From: Neurospora crassa OR74A
Taxonomy: Eukaryota > Ascomycota > Sordariomycetes > Sordariales > Sordariaceae
Length of the DNA stretch: 64,000 bases
Direction of reading: 5' to 3'
Assembly (NCBI RefSeq): GCF_000182925.2
Contig: NC_026505.1
Span: 2,666,001 to 2,730,000 of the forward strand
Position numbers and translations under genes: made by a program. Below the pieces are notes generated by a model, which was given only the letters and a program-made list of their open reading frames with translations, had not been told where the DNA came from and made no database searches. Below, piece by piece: positions 34,342 to 45,435 of the stretch (the stretch's first letter is position 1; every line of letters begins with the position of its first letter).

Positions 34342-35686
34342 TTACTCGGCAGCTTCCCTGGGTTCCCTGGGCTCCCTCTGCTCGCGGCCACCGCGGCCAC
34401 CAGCACCACCGCTGCGACCGCCACGCTTGCCGCCCTGGCCCCTTTGGCCACGCTGGCCGTCGGTCTTCTTGTCGCCCTCAGCGCCCTCACCATCCTTCTT
34501 CTCACCGCCCTCCTTGCCCTCGTCGAGCTTGGCAGTGGCCAGGCGCTGGGACAACTCGATCTGGGTGCGGATCGTGTTGGCAAGGTACGAGACCATAAGG
34601 ACGTCCTGGATGTGGTTGTTGAAGTCGTTCTCGATGGCCAAATTGGACACCTTGGGAGCGAGGGAAAGGGCATTCATGAGGTACTGGCCGAGCGCGTGGT
34701 TGCCGTCGCGCTCCTCGTCGAGCACCTCGCCGACGAAGCCGGAAACGCGCTCAAGCAGGTCGGAGACGGTCTCGAGGGCCTGGGCGAGGTTCTCAATGTC
34801 GGAGACGACGGGGGCGGAGCGCGACTCGGCGTCGGCAGCGGCGGCGACAGAGCCCAGGGCGCCGCGCTCAGCGTCGGTGAAGAGGAGCTTGTGGGGTACC
34901 TCGATGAAGAGGCACGACTCGGCGGCGCGCTCGGGGCTGACGGCCACAGGAGCGGAGATGTACGTCTTGGTGTCGATGGTCGCGCCAGCCTCGGTGCCGA
35001 TGGTCAGGTGGACGGCCGGGTGGGGGAAGGTGCCGGTCTCGGGGGAGGCGAAGAAGTTCTGGATCAGGGCGCTGAAGCTGTTGAGCTCGTGCGAGGTGGT
35101 GTACCAACCCAGCAGGGTCTCGCGGGGGTTGGCCTTGAGCGTCAGGGCCAACATGTTCTTCTGGTACTCGACGTCCACCTCAACCTGGTCCTCGTTCTCG
35201 GTGTGGGGGATGGCGAAGGTGGAGCGGACTTCGACCTCGCTGCCGTCCTCGCTGCGGACACCCACGAGGGCACCAATCACCCGTGTCGACTGGGTGTCGC
35301 GGTCGTCACGTCTGACGGCATGGTCGATGATGGAGAAGACAGCCTATTTGGTGAGGAAAGCGAAGGGCTACATGTCAGCTAGGTGTTGTATGGTCTTGGG
35401 CAATGGTAGTGGTGGTAGTGGCGGTGGTGACGGCGGGGTAGCAGAGAGGATATAGGTAGGTAGGTAGGTAGGTAAGCTTGACATGCGCAAAGGGGGACAT
35501 CAAGGTAGGGGACTAGGTAGATAGGAGTGGAGGGGCAGATATAGGACTGTAGTATGGAAATTGGTGCTGTTGACGTACCTGAGGCTGGATGTTGACGGTA
35601 AGCGGGGCATTGCTGACACCGAAGCCAAGCACATTGGGCGCAAGGGGGCGCGAGAGATGGACGAAAGACTCCTGATCGACAGCCAT
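34342..35686 (-). CDS. Translation initiation factor eIF3 subunit f
   Basis: Two exons, 35686-35579 and 35343-34342, give 369 residues. eIF3f is an MPN-domain subunit of the eIF3 complex on the 40S ribosome. The first exon encodes [20 protein letters not shown] and the start of the MPN fold; the second continues with [37 protein letters not shown] and SALIQNFF, as expected of eIF3f. The JAMM metal ligands are absent, as is usual for this non-catalytic subunit. A C-terminal helical part ([20 protein letters not shown]) is followed by an acidic Lys/Asp stretch and then an RGG-like tail ([18 protein letters not shown]) that core eIF3f does not need. The intron, 234 bases (35344-35577), is long for this window and contains a TAGG microsatellite. 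Confidence 0.95.
35453..35474. repeat. (TAGG)n microsatellite inside the eIF3f intron
   Basis: Five uninterrupted TAGG/AGGT units on the plus strand in the only intron of eIF3f, preceded by G-rich imperfect GTG/GGT repeats. Confidence 0.8.
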
Positions 35687-36521
35687 TTTGACGACGGGCT
35701 GGGCTGTAGTTGAGTGAGAGATGGTGGAGGGGTGGTGTGGTGGTTGATAGAGGAAGCAGGACGGGAGTTCGAGGAGGAGGGGAGGAGCCGTCGAGGTTGA
35801 GATTATGGGGCTCTTTGAAAATGTAGACAGCAGACGCTGTTTTCGGGTTCGGGGTGAGAGAGAGGCTAGCGGTTGGCCGGGGGGTGGGGTGGGCTTGCGC
35901 TGGTGAAGAGTGGGCACGGGCTGGGCACTGGCAGAAAGAGAAGTCACTTTTTACGGTTGTACACTACACTTTTTTTCACTGCCGAGAATGGGTGTCAAAT
36001 GTCAATGGCACTCCAGTGTGAGGGTAGGTCTCGGTGGCAGCCCGGCCATCGAGTTGGGTCCGTCACTGTTCACAGGCAGTCACTAACTTCCATTCTCTCG
36101 CCCTAGACCGGGAGGTACTCCATCCAGCTTTCGCAAAATATGGGGACCAGTAGGCGGTACCTCTGCTCGAATTTTTGGTTTTGCAGCGCAATGCGGGACC
36201 TTTGGGTGTTGTGCGCGCTAAGATAAGATAAGCCGGTCTCCACACTTCCATGTTCAGCTTGGCGGACTTGAGATTGTTCTTTCTTCAGTTCGCAAGGGTC
36301 AAGGGGGAGGGGTGGCGTTACAAGGCTGCTCTTTGCCAAGCCCTTCCTTCAAGATTCCATTGGACTTTTGGACTTTTTCTTCTTGGCTCGTTGACAAGGC
36401 TGAATACAATTTCCGTATCGTTTTTTTCACCTTTGTTGAATCTGATTTCACACATCAATCACCAATTGTCATATCACCAACCTCACATCTCATAATTTGA
36501 GAAAACTCTTACCGCATCAAA
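35687..36521. promoter_or_regulatory. Divergent promoter, eIF3f / Utp25
   Basis: About 0.84 kb between the start codons of eIF3f and Utp25, both working in translation or ribosome production, so co-regulation from one region is plausible. No named element is certain. The last 200 bases before Utp25 are a T/C-rich leader. Confidence 0.5.
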
Positions 36522-38902
36522 ATGGCAATTCGAGGTCGCGGTGGTGACCGTGGAGGAGGAGGAAGAGGAGGAGGAGGTCGTGGAAGAGGTGGTGCAGGAG
36601 GTTTCAGAGGCAGAGGAGGATCCAGGGGAGGGGGCTCCAGAGGAGGCGCCAGAGGAGCTTCGAGAGGGCGCGGCAGGGGAAGTTCGAGGGGTGGTGCCAG
36701 AGGAGGTTTCGGCCCTCGCTCATCCAAGTTCAACGACGCCCGACTTGCCGACAAGGACGAAGAGTAAGAAAATTTCAACACTCAAGGGCAGAAAAGAACT
36801 GGAAAGCATACTGACTGAAACAGGGAAGATGAGGAAGAGGACATCTCTGAAGAGGAATCCAATGTTTCTGAGGATGAGATTGAGGAATCAGAAGAGGAGG
36901 ATGAGGAGGAGGATGCCCAGTCTGGTCAGCCATACATGAGTCTTCTGAAGAGCTTCCAGAGTGCAACCAAGACGAAAAAGAGGAAGTTGGATCACCCGGA
37001 GGAGGAAGGTCCGAACAAAGTTACCAAGACGAAAGACGACGATAACAGCGACGACGAAGACAATGAGAAGGTGACGGAGGACGTGGATGCAGTTGACGAG
37101 CCAGAGGAAGATCCCCAGGATGCACCATTAGAGGACCTGTTCGACGAAGATGACGACCTCGACGACTCAGACCCCTTCGAAACTCACTTTACTGCCCCAG
37201 ACGAGGCGACATTTCAGGCTAGGATAAAGGCTATTCAGGCGAACAAGTGGAGGACCGACAGGATAGCAAAAAACTCCAACAGGATATACTACAACACCCC
37301 AGAGACAGGCGACTCAGCTGAGCAGAAACTTCCCCATTCCATTTCTGGAGTTGGCGATCTTAAGCTCAAGCAACGATTAGCCGAATCGATGGCTAAGCAC
37401 ACCGAGTTCGACGAAGCTGAGAAGGCAGTAGCACCTCTTCTCTTCAACTATCAAGACATGCTTTACTGCAACCGGTCAGTGGCATCGTCTGAGAGCATAA
37501 GGCGGATGGCGTGTCTGCATGCGCTCAACCATGTTTTCAAGTAAGTCTGATGGGAACACGAAAAAAAAAAGAGTAAACAGAGAGCTGACTTTGATACCTA
37601 CTCAGGACTCGTGACCGTGTAATCAAGAACAACACCAAGTTGCAAAGAGACGACACCCTTGAGCTTAGAGACCAGGGCTTTACCCGCCCCAAGGTCTTGA
37701 TGATTCTCCCTACCCGCCAGTCATGCGTCAAAATGGTCGAAATGATCTGCAAGGTCGCCGCTCCTGAGCAACAAGAAAACCGCAAGCGTTTCGACGATGG
37801 CTATGTCGACAAGTCCACCAAGTTCTCTGACGACAAACCCGAAGACTTCCGCGACCTCTTCGCCGGCAACGACGACGACATGTTCCGCCTCGGTATGAAG
37901 TTCACTCGCAAGACCATCAAGTACTTCTCGCAGTTCTACAACTCGGACATCATCTTTGCCTCCCCTCTCGGTCTGCGCATGGCCATCGGTTCCGAGGAAG
38001 AGAAGAAGAAGCTCGACTACGACTTCCTCTCGTCCATCGAGCTCGTCATTGTCGACCAGGCCGACGCCCTGCTCATGCAGAACTGGGAGCACGTCGAGTT
38101 CATCTTTGAGCACCTCAACCTCCAGCCCCGCGACGCCCACGGCTGCGACTTCTCCCGCGTGCGCTCCTGGTACCTCGACGACCAAGCCAAGTACTTCCGG
38201 CAGACGGTGATTTTCAGCGCCTTCAACACGCCCGAGCTGGCCGAGTTGCAGCGTCTTTACTGCCACAACTGGGCAGGCAAAGCCCGGCTGCAAGCCGAAT
38301 ACCCAGGCGTGATCCAGTACCTGGGCGTCAAGACGCGCCAGACCTTTAGCCGGTTCGATGCGGCCTCCATTGCTGCCGACCCGGACGCCCGCTTCGCCTA
38401 CTTCACCAAGGCCATCGTGCCGACGCTGGTCAAGCGGGCCGCCAAGGACGCGGCGGGAACGCTCATCTTCATCCCCTCGTACCTCGACTTTGTGCGGGTG
38501 CGCAACTACTTTGCCAATAACCCGGCCGTCGAGAGCGTCACGTTCGGCAACATCTCCGAGTACGCCGACACACCCGAAGCGTCGCGCGCGCGCTCGCATT
38601 TCCTGACGGGCCGCCACCGCGTGCTGCTGTACACGGAGCGCGCCCACCACTTTAGGCGGTACGCCATCAAGGGCGTCAAGCGCGTCATCTTTTATGGCTT
38701 GCCGGATAACCCCATCTTCTACAGGGAGATTGCGGGCGGGTACCTGCAGAAGAGCGAGCAGGCGCTGATGCTAGAGCACGGGCAGGGGCACGTCAAGGTC
38801 ATGTTCAGCAAGTATGATATTATGAAGCTGGAGAGGATCGTGGGGACCAAGAGGGCGGGCAAGATGATTACGGAGCAGGGCGATACTTTTGATTTTGTGT
38901 AA
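36522..38902 (+). CDS. UTP25: U3 snoRNA-associated protein 25 (Utp25), small-subunit processome
   Basis: Three exons, 36522-36763, 36824-37540 and 37606-38902, give 751 residues; phases close. Utp25 is a DEAD-box-like protein that lacks the helicase's ATP-binding motifs and acts in pre-18S rRNA processing in the nucleolus. Exon 1 encodes an 80-residue RGG domain (repeated GGRG/RGG units); exon 2 begins with an acidic region ([18 protein letters not shown]) and continues to [18 protein letters not shown]. The folded part carries the family-typical [28 protein letters not shown]-like [33 protein letters not shown] and [16 protein letters not shown]. The RGG start is separated neatly by an intron from the conserved body, which suggests exon-level addition. 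Confidence 0.94.
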
Positions 38903-39509
38903 AAAGGTCCAGTCAGTCGTATGGTATGTATGTATAAAGGCGTCGGATAATCAAAACTGCCAAGGGGATTGGGTTTACATAATGGATTGAAAAAGTTGGT
39001 TGCATAGTTGTTAAAATAGAATACCTACTACTGCTGTACGTACCTAGTGAGCAATAAGACAACATCCTGAAAGTCACCAGTCTATGGAACGGGGCATATG
39101 GTTTGCCAGTCTCCCAAGTCCCATTTTGTGTGAAGCCAAAGTGTATCCCAAACCTTGTATATTTACACTCTCCTTTTGCTTCTTGTCTCGTGATATTTGT
39201 ACACTTTGGTTTCCACCCCCTTTTCCCTGCTGAACCGACAGCAGAGTGGTCTAGTCAGTGTGTAAGCTGGCTAGTTAAAAGCTTTCACACATATTGCATC
39301 TACCCCAAACCACAAAGAGAGGGAGAGAACAGACCCCTTTCCCTTCCCATGGCTTCGAAGGCGGCAGGTGATGAAGCCTCTTGCCAGCTATTCACGCACA
39401 CCTGCCTGCCTGCCTCTCTCTTTCAGGGGGAAAACCAAGCCCTCCATCCATCCTCTCTCAATTTCTCCCGCAACCCCACTGCACCACAACACCACTCTGC
39501 CCCAACCGC
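38903..39509. other. Intergenic between convergent Utp25 and bL17m genes
   Basis: About 0.6 kb with the two 3' ends. C/T-rich in its second half. No gene, repeat or RNA is supported. Confidence 0.55.
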
Positions 39510-40181
39510 TTAACGATCAAGTTTCTTCCACTCCTTGGGATTTATCGCGCCCGCGGTGAACTTCATATCCCTGAGGCTAGCGACCATGTCCTCGAAGGCG
39601 CGCATGCCATCCTTGCGGAAGCGCGTGACCTTGTCCATGTTCTTCTTGGTCAGGTCCGTGCTCTCCGTCTTTTGCTCGCGGTCGCGCGCCACCGTGGCCG
39701 CCGTCATGGCGAAGCGCATGTCCTTGGGCCCATCGACAAGCTCGAGGATGGCAGAGGGCGCTTGCGAGTACTGGTCCTTGGGCTCGGTGCGCAGGACGCG
39801 CGTGTAGCCTCCTGGCCGGTTGGCGTAGCGCTCGCGGATCTCGCCGAAGAGTTTGGGGAGGAGCTGGTCGGGGGTCTAGAGAGATGCATAGAAGCAAGGG
39901 TATGGATTAGCTGCTGTGCGAATAAAGAACGAGACTGAGAGGCGCTGGGAGCATAAACAACATACGTAGAGAATACCCTGGGCACTGCGCCGTGCTGTTT
40001 CGGTGTCGCGCTTGGAGAGGGTGATGAGCTTCTCGGCCAGGCGCTGGGCTTCTTTGGCCTTGGGGTAGGTGGTATGGATGGTCTCGTTCTTGATGAGCGA
40101 AGTGACAAGGTTGCGCAGCAGAGCCTGGCGATGCGCCGAGCTACGGCTCAGGTGCCTGTATTTGACGTGGGCGCCGGCCAT
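39510..40181 (-). CDS. mrpl8: Mitochondrial large-subunit ribosomal protein bL17m
   Basis: Two exons, 40181-39966 and 39875-39510, give 193 residues; the 90-base intron is gtatgt...ctctag and lies between codons 72 and 73. The N-terminal half is a clear bacterial-type L17 domain: [38 protein letters not shown], then after the intron [14 protein letters not shown], the L17 signature near the peptide-exit side of the large subunit. A fungal C-terminal extension follows ([20 protein letters not shown] ... [11 protein letters not shown]), longer than the ~120-residue bacterial protein. The yeast equivalent is Mrpl8. No separate presequence is obvious; the basic start ([15 protein letters not shown]) may serve for import. 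Confidence 0.93.
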
Positions 40182-41031
40182 TGTGTCTGTGGTGTTTCGG
40201 TGGAGGAACTAGTCCCTGGTGTGGCCTCGAGTTGTGTAAGTCCCGGCGGGCTGTCCCTTGGTCAAAGAGAAGCGCAGTCGCAGGACGGGAGGTTGTGTAG
40301 AGAGCGAGGCGTGAAGTGAAGGTCCTGGTGGCTGGACGGGTCGGTCGTCGTGCAGTCGTCAATCGGGTCGGTCGGTGCGGCTGCCGGAAGACGGAGAAAG
40401 AGAGATCTCGAATTGCCAATAGTTCAAGACTCGGGCTCGGCGCAAACGGGGCGACACCCACTGAATTCGCAGGGTTCCTGGCAGTGGAACGGGTCACTGT
40501 AGCGCGGATGTCGGACACCCCAAGGCAACGTCGAGCGGAGCTTTTGCGGTGCGGGACCCGAAATTTTCTCGGCCCTGGGCCTGTGCTTTTGGGGTCCTTG
40601 TCCGCCCGCTACCGCGAGTCTACCGCCGTAAGGTCCGCTAGTGGCCCGCCTAAAAGTGCTGGATCAACAGCGCCAAGGAGATCCACAGCACCTCCGGATC
40701 CCGCAACCGGACACTCTCAGTGGCACCACGTCCCGCAGCGGGATGGGATTCGCTAACAACAGCCCAGCAACCCACCAGGGGCCGCCTAACGGAAAGTTAC
40801 CAGTAACGCCATTCTTTCGTCCCAATTCCCAACTACGTCACCCTTTCTTCCCAATTGTCTTTATCTGTCACGTTCTCTTCAACCCTCACTCAACCACAAC
40901 CCTTCGTTCGGTAGAGTCGAGACCTTTGGGTCTGTCTCTATTGCGACACCACACTACCTCGAGTAGATCTCACCAAGTCCCTATACTACCTAAGAACCTA
41001 AACCCACCCTCACCCCACGCCAGTCGCAGCA
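40182..41031. promoter_or_regulatory. Divergent promoter, bL17m / Mic12
   Basis: About 0.85 kb between two divergent nuclear genes for mitochondrial proteins, so shared control is plausible. A CCAAT motif lies near 40417. The last 230 bases are CA/CT-rich leader DNA before Mic12. Confidence 0.45.
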
Positions 41032-42050
41032 ATGGGTTTCGTAGCCGGCGTCGTATGTTATTGCAACTCCAAAGTAAACAATCATATGTGTCTAGGCCAA
41101 CCCAGCTAACTATAGCATTTATAAAACAGACCGGCGGCGCAACCCTCACCCTCGGCCTCACCTACCTCGCCATCTCCGCCCACCAGCGCAACCGCACGCA
41201 CCAATCCGACCTCCTACGCGCGCAGACCCGCTTCGTCAACACGCTCGCCCGCGACACTCTCCCCACCAACCTGCGCACGCGCTACCCCGTCAACGATGAA
41301 GACCTAGCCTACTTCCCTCCCCCTCGCTCCGAGCTGGTCGAGCGCGCGCGCCACCGCTTCGTCGAGTCTGTCAAGGACAGGTGGAACCAGGAAATCCAGA
41401 ACGCGGTGCGGTGGGCGCAGACGAAGGACTGGTCGTCCGTTCGCGAAAAGGCCGAGGACGCTGTTGCCAGTCTGTTCGGCTACACGATCGATCGCAGCGA
41501 GTATGCTGCGGCGAAGGCGAAGGAGGCGGCGAAGGAAGCGGCCAGGATCGCGGCTGAAAGGATGAGGTATGCGGCGGAGGAGGGCAAGGAAACGGGCAAG
41601 ATCATGGCTAGGGAGGCGCATGCCAGGTCGGAGGAGATGAGGAGGCGGGCGGCCGAAACGGCGAGGTTGTGGAGCCAGGAAGCCAGGGAGGAAATGCAGG
41701 TTGCCAAGGGTGTGGCGCAGAGGGTCGCTGAGGAGGTGAGGCACGATGCTGATGTGGTCAGGGGCGTGGTGAACAGCGTGGTCGACAAGGCGGTTGAGAA
41801 GGGCCGCCACGGCATCGAGAAGGTGGAGGAGGCGGTGGGCATGGGCAAGGCGGCGGTTGAACTCGCCGAAGAGAAGTTCGAGGCCGCGATGGACCGGAAA
41901 CTGTTGCACGTGTCGGATATTGACAAGGCGTTGCAGGAGAGGTATACCAAGAGGGAGGAAGTCATGAAGAAGAGCGTGCAGGAGGTGTTGGCGGAGAGAT
42001 ATATCCCGATGGACAAGAGGGACAACACCAGGTTACGCAGTCTTATTTAG
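41032..42050 (+). CDS. mic12: MICOS complex subunit Mic12
   Basis: Two exons, 41032-41052 and 41130-42050, give 313 residues; the 77-base intron has a GCTAACT branch and aaaacag acceptor. Mic12 is an inner-membrane subunit of the MICOS complex that holds cristae junctions. The short start MGFVAGV joins to TGGATLTLGLTYLAISAHQR, one membrane helix with a glycine-rich pattern at residues 8-25, as in fungal Mic12. Then come LRAQTRFVNTLARDTLPTN and ELVERARHRFVESVKDRWNQ, matching the family, followed by a long amphipathic helix region (about residues 150-290) full of Ala, Glu, Lys and Arg heptads, ending RYIPMDKRDNTRLRSLI. The extended helical C-terminus is longer than in the ~106-residue yeast Aim5. 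A longer open frame upstream exists, but splicing from the 41032 ATG explains the membrane helix best. Confidence 0.85.
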
Positions 42051-43405
42051 GGGTTGGGCGATCGGGATACGTTGCGGGGTCATCAGTATATAGACAAAAG
42101 AGGCAGCAGCAGTTGTGGAAGGGTTTTTCAAGAGCGACAAAATAATCATCTCACCAACTCCACACATTCAATGGAGGAAGACATCAACATCCTAACAGGG
42201 AAAAGCAAGAAGAAAAAAGAACATACAAAGCCAGGTGGTTCACCGGTCATCACCGAGCCGACTACTAGCCTGGCGGTCACAGGCTGATCTAAGGGAGAGC
42301 GGACGGGATCCCGAGTTTTGGCCCAGTGACTATGGTATGTCTACGTTGTGTGAACATGAGAAGGATCAGTCTTCTATTCAAACAAGTCATGTGTGATCGA
42401 TTTCCAAAGGCTTTGTGCTGGATGATCTTAGTTGTTTATTGTTATTCTCAGTTCGGTGCCGTGACACGGGCGCGGTACTATAGCTTATAATTCAAGACGT
42501 GACGATATGTGTTAGATGAGTATATACAGAAGCTATAACCATGGAATTGGATTGCGGTTATCCTGTTCTCTTCTCTGCAGAGCAGAACTATGGTAAAGGT
42601 CAACATTGCAGGTAAGGTTGAACCATACGGTCAAGAGGGAAGACATGAAACCGCAGCTTTGCTGCCATTGGCGTTGCAAGTCTTCAGGCAGTCGAGTCGG
42701 CTCATCTTACATCTGTGTAAGTCCTCGTCGGGTCTACAAAATTGGTTATCTAAGTAGTGGCGGGACAAGAACATCCAGTAGTTCACACAAAAAGCGAACT
42801 AGAGAACTGCATTAGATGATACTTGAGCAATCCGCTTGGTAGCGAGAACGGAACAGTCTAATGAAGTTATATTACACTATATGCACGCATATGAACTGGC
42901 AAGTAAGGTTTGAGGTCATAGCCCAGCAATCGATTGAGTGGCCCATTCATCCTTATTAACCCAGCCGTGTCTTATCGTGCAACATCGGTATGGGTAGCCT
43001 GAATATTGGGTTTCCAGAATTTCTGGTGCGGTTCTCAGCCAGACGCTCAGCTGATGGTATACACTCTAGTGGCGACGGACTGCTGTTCCATATAATATGG
43101 TTAACATCGACTCGTCAAAAAGACATCTGAAACCCATCGTACTCTCGTCACACAAGCTTCGCACTGCTCCGCGTCATTCACAGGGGCATAGCTAGGTAAC
43201 CAAATTGATTCACAATCCAGCCACCGGGTGTACTATGTGTCGACGAATCGGACCATCCCCAAACTCCCTTAACCCATCAACATATGCATAAAAACTCTTA
43301 CCAACCCTACTTTTCTCTCCTTGAAACAAGATCTTGGATTAGATTGGAAGGGTGGACACAAAGGACGTCGTAATAGGGGGAACGACGTCATCTCCTCCTT
43401 CCAGA
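42051..43405. other. Intergenic, no gene supported
   Basis: About 1.35 kb of moderately AT-rich DNA after Mic12. Only short, unconvincing frames are present, and no repeats or RNA genes were recognised. The last 100 bases precede the small membrane protein. Confidence 0.55.
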
Positions 43406-44128
43406 ATGCCGTTCGCGTGCCGGTTCCTGAGCTTGACTTATCTATCCTTCCTCCTCTTCACCACCCTCCTGACGGCCGAATTCACCAACTCCTTCACAAG
43501 TCTCAGCTACGGCTCAGCCGTCCGATTAACCTGGGACACTACCACCGCTCTCGTACCGCCCGAGTCCTACCCACTGTTCATCACCGCACAGCTCATCGAG
43601 AATATCGAGACTGATGTTGGCAGTGGGGACACTGGGACGGTGACGGTATATAGGATGAATATCACGACGGAAATCAATTCCTCCTCGAATAACGCATTTG
43701 AATGGACTGGAATCCCATCACCCCTTCGCTGGTCACCCCAGGGACTTTTCCAGGTTGAACTCCACGGGTCTGCGGATGGGACGCCCCTGGCGAAGTCTCC
43801 GTTCTTCACACTTGGTCAGCCGCCGTATGCTGATGGGACGGAGGGGAGCAAGCCTTCCAGTTTTCCAGGAGAGGAGGTATGTTTTCTTGTTCTTCGATCA
43901 GCGCCATATCGAAGGGAGAATAGTGCTGACTGAGAGTCATCCGTGGAGCAACCAACTCCCTTTGATAAACCCGGTAATGAACATCGCTCGGGGGTTGATA
44001 AACGGCTTGCCTTTGGCCTTGGTTTCGCAATCGGTACCCCATTGGTCGTGGGGTTGTCATTGGTGGGCTGCTGTTTAAGCGTCGGAGAAGGGTATTATGT
44101 GAGAAAAGGGAAGAGGAGAGGAGGTTGA
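43406..44128 (+). CDS. Small secreted/single-pass membrane protein with Ig-like ectodomain (Kre9/Knh-type pattern)
   Basis: Two exons, 43406-43876 and 43937-44128, give 220 residues; the 60-base intron (gtatgt...tgagag) closes in phase 0. Residues 1-24 (MPFACRFLSLTYLSFLLFTT and onward to TAEF) form a classic signal peptide, which decides the start over the in-frame ATG at 43352. The ectodomain (about 25-155) has a beta-rich pattern, YGSAVRLTWDTTT, TGTVTVYRMNITTEI and GLFQVELHG, like the small Ig-like fold seen in fungal wall proteins related to Kre9/Knh1; this link is tentative. N-glycosylation sites are visible (NIT, NSS). A membrane helix follows near residues 182-204 (LGFAIGTPLVVGLSLVGCCL), then a short basic cytoplasmic tail. 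It is probably a cell-surface sensor or wall-associated protein. Confidence 0.75.
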
Positions 44129-44514
44129 GGAGGCGAGAGTTTATCATCCATTGAGCGCATGGAAAAGTCCAAGAATGAAGTTTTTCATCATTACAGCCCT
44201 TGTCACTAAAATGACAGGTGAGTTAGTATGTGCATGGTCAGAGTTTAGCCAGGGCTCATTGAAACTTACCGTAAATCTTGTAACGGTATGAATGGCATGT
44301 CCACCCGATCCTGAACTTGACTGGAGTTTGTGTTGGGATGGGCGTGTTCCCGGTGCTGGAACAAGACTCCCAGCAGCATTTTGTCGTCTTCTTCCGGCGA
44401 TTTGCCCTTGACCCATAGACTAGGTCGCTTTGTCACTCACTCGTGTTCCCTTTTCCATCCCCATCTTGTGTCTTCGAGCTTGTCCTTGGCCGGGTTTTGT
44501 TTCGTTGTCGTGAC
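44129..44514. other. Intergenic between convergent genes
   Basis: About 0.39 kb with the 3' ends of the membrane protein and the minus-strand RRM-like gene. Nothing else is seen. Confidence 0.55.
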
Positions 44515-45435
44515 CTATATAGACAGCATTTTCTGAAGATTCTTTTTGTTCTCTTGCTTCATCTTCCTCTTCATGATATGGCTATACGCGCTGCCCATAT
44601 CACCTTGTGTCCCAGTTTTATACTGCAATTTATCCCCTTTGTCTACCCTTTCCCTCCAAAACGCTCTCCATGTCCTCACCATCGTCGCCGAGTCCGCCGA
44701 GATCCCCTCCTCAATAGCTGCGGCCTCCTCGACGTCCATGGCATCTTGGCCTGCCGATTCCCAGTCGTGCAGACCGGTGTAGGCCATGTCTTGAGGCACC
44801 GAAGCGCGCAGGGCGGCGGAGGTGAGGGTCAGCCTTTTTGGTGACTTGGGGGTGTCGTAGGAAGATGGATCGGAATCGTCGCGTGGCCAGGGCCCGTACA
44901 GAGGGGACATGCGGATGTGTTCCTTGTGCGGGTATTCGGGCGCGGGGAAGACTTCAAGGACAAAGGTCTTGGTTACGAGGGCGGTCGGGTCTCGCTCGGG
45001 CAGAGTTGGAAGTTTGGATGAGGACGGGGATTGTGGCAGCTGTTGTGGATTGAGCTCTGTTTTCCCGGGCTTAGAGTTCGAATTCGTGATAGTACCAGTG
45101 GCAGCGACGCTAGGTAGTGAAACGGCTGTCGATGTATCGATGGGTGGTGGTAGTCGGATGGAGTCGGGGACACGAGGGTCGAACGAGTTTCGAGCGAGAA
45201 CATCGAACTGAAGAGGACTTCTTCGAACGATGCTGGCAGCTACGTTCTGGGATGATGCTACGGAGATAAAGGAGGAGGAGTCGTAGAGTTGTTTGAACAT
45301 GTCAATGTTGCCATGTTGGCTCAGGGCGCGGAGGACAGCGCGTCGCTCCGCCAGATTGGTTGGTGCTGGCTTGACACGGATGTAGAGGGTCCGGATCTTT
45401 GCTGGGCCGGCCGAGAAACGGAATGCTTGGGACAT
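44515..45435 (-). CDS. Unassigned fungal protein with RRM-like N-terminus
   Basis: A 306-residue single-exon protein. Residues about 14-75 (KIRTLYIRVKPAPTNLAERR, then LSQHGNIDMFKQL and SSFISVASSQNVAASIV) have the beta-alpha-beta rhythm of a degenerate RNA-recognition fold, although the aromatic RNP motifs are weak. The middle is Ser/Pro/Thr-rich and disordered. A C-terminal part follows with HDWESAGQDAMDVEEAAAIE, RTWRAFWRERVDKGDKLQYK and a Lys-rich end (KRKMKQENKKNLQKMLSI). It could be a mitochondrial or nuclear RNA-linked protein, but no function is assigned. The divergent region upstream is long and AT-rich. Confidence 0.75.
   Translation of the reverse strand: MSQAFRFSAGPAKIRTLYIRVKPAPTNLAERRAVLRALSQHGNIDMFKQLYDSSSFISVASSQNVAASIVRRSPLQFDVLARNSFDPRVPDSIRLPPPIDTSTAVSLPSVAATGTITNSNSKPGKTELNPQQLPQSPSSSKLPTLPERDPTALVTKTFVLEVFPAPEYPHKEHIRMSPLYGPWPRDDSDPSSYDTPKSPKRLTLTSAALRASVPQDMAYTGLHDWESAGQDAMDVEEAAAIEEGISADSATMVRTWRAFWRERVDKGDKLQYKTGTQGDMGSAYSHIMKRKMKQENKKNLQKMLSI

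Noticed and set aside
34427-35455. Long plus-strand frames (312 and 342 codons) opposite eIF3f
   Set aside because: They are antisense shadows of the well-supported eIF3f coding exon, kept open by its biased codon use.
37721-38650. Minus-strand frame of 309 codons opposite Utp25
   Set aside because: Antisense shadow of the Utp25 last exon, with no independent protein features.
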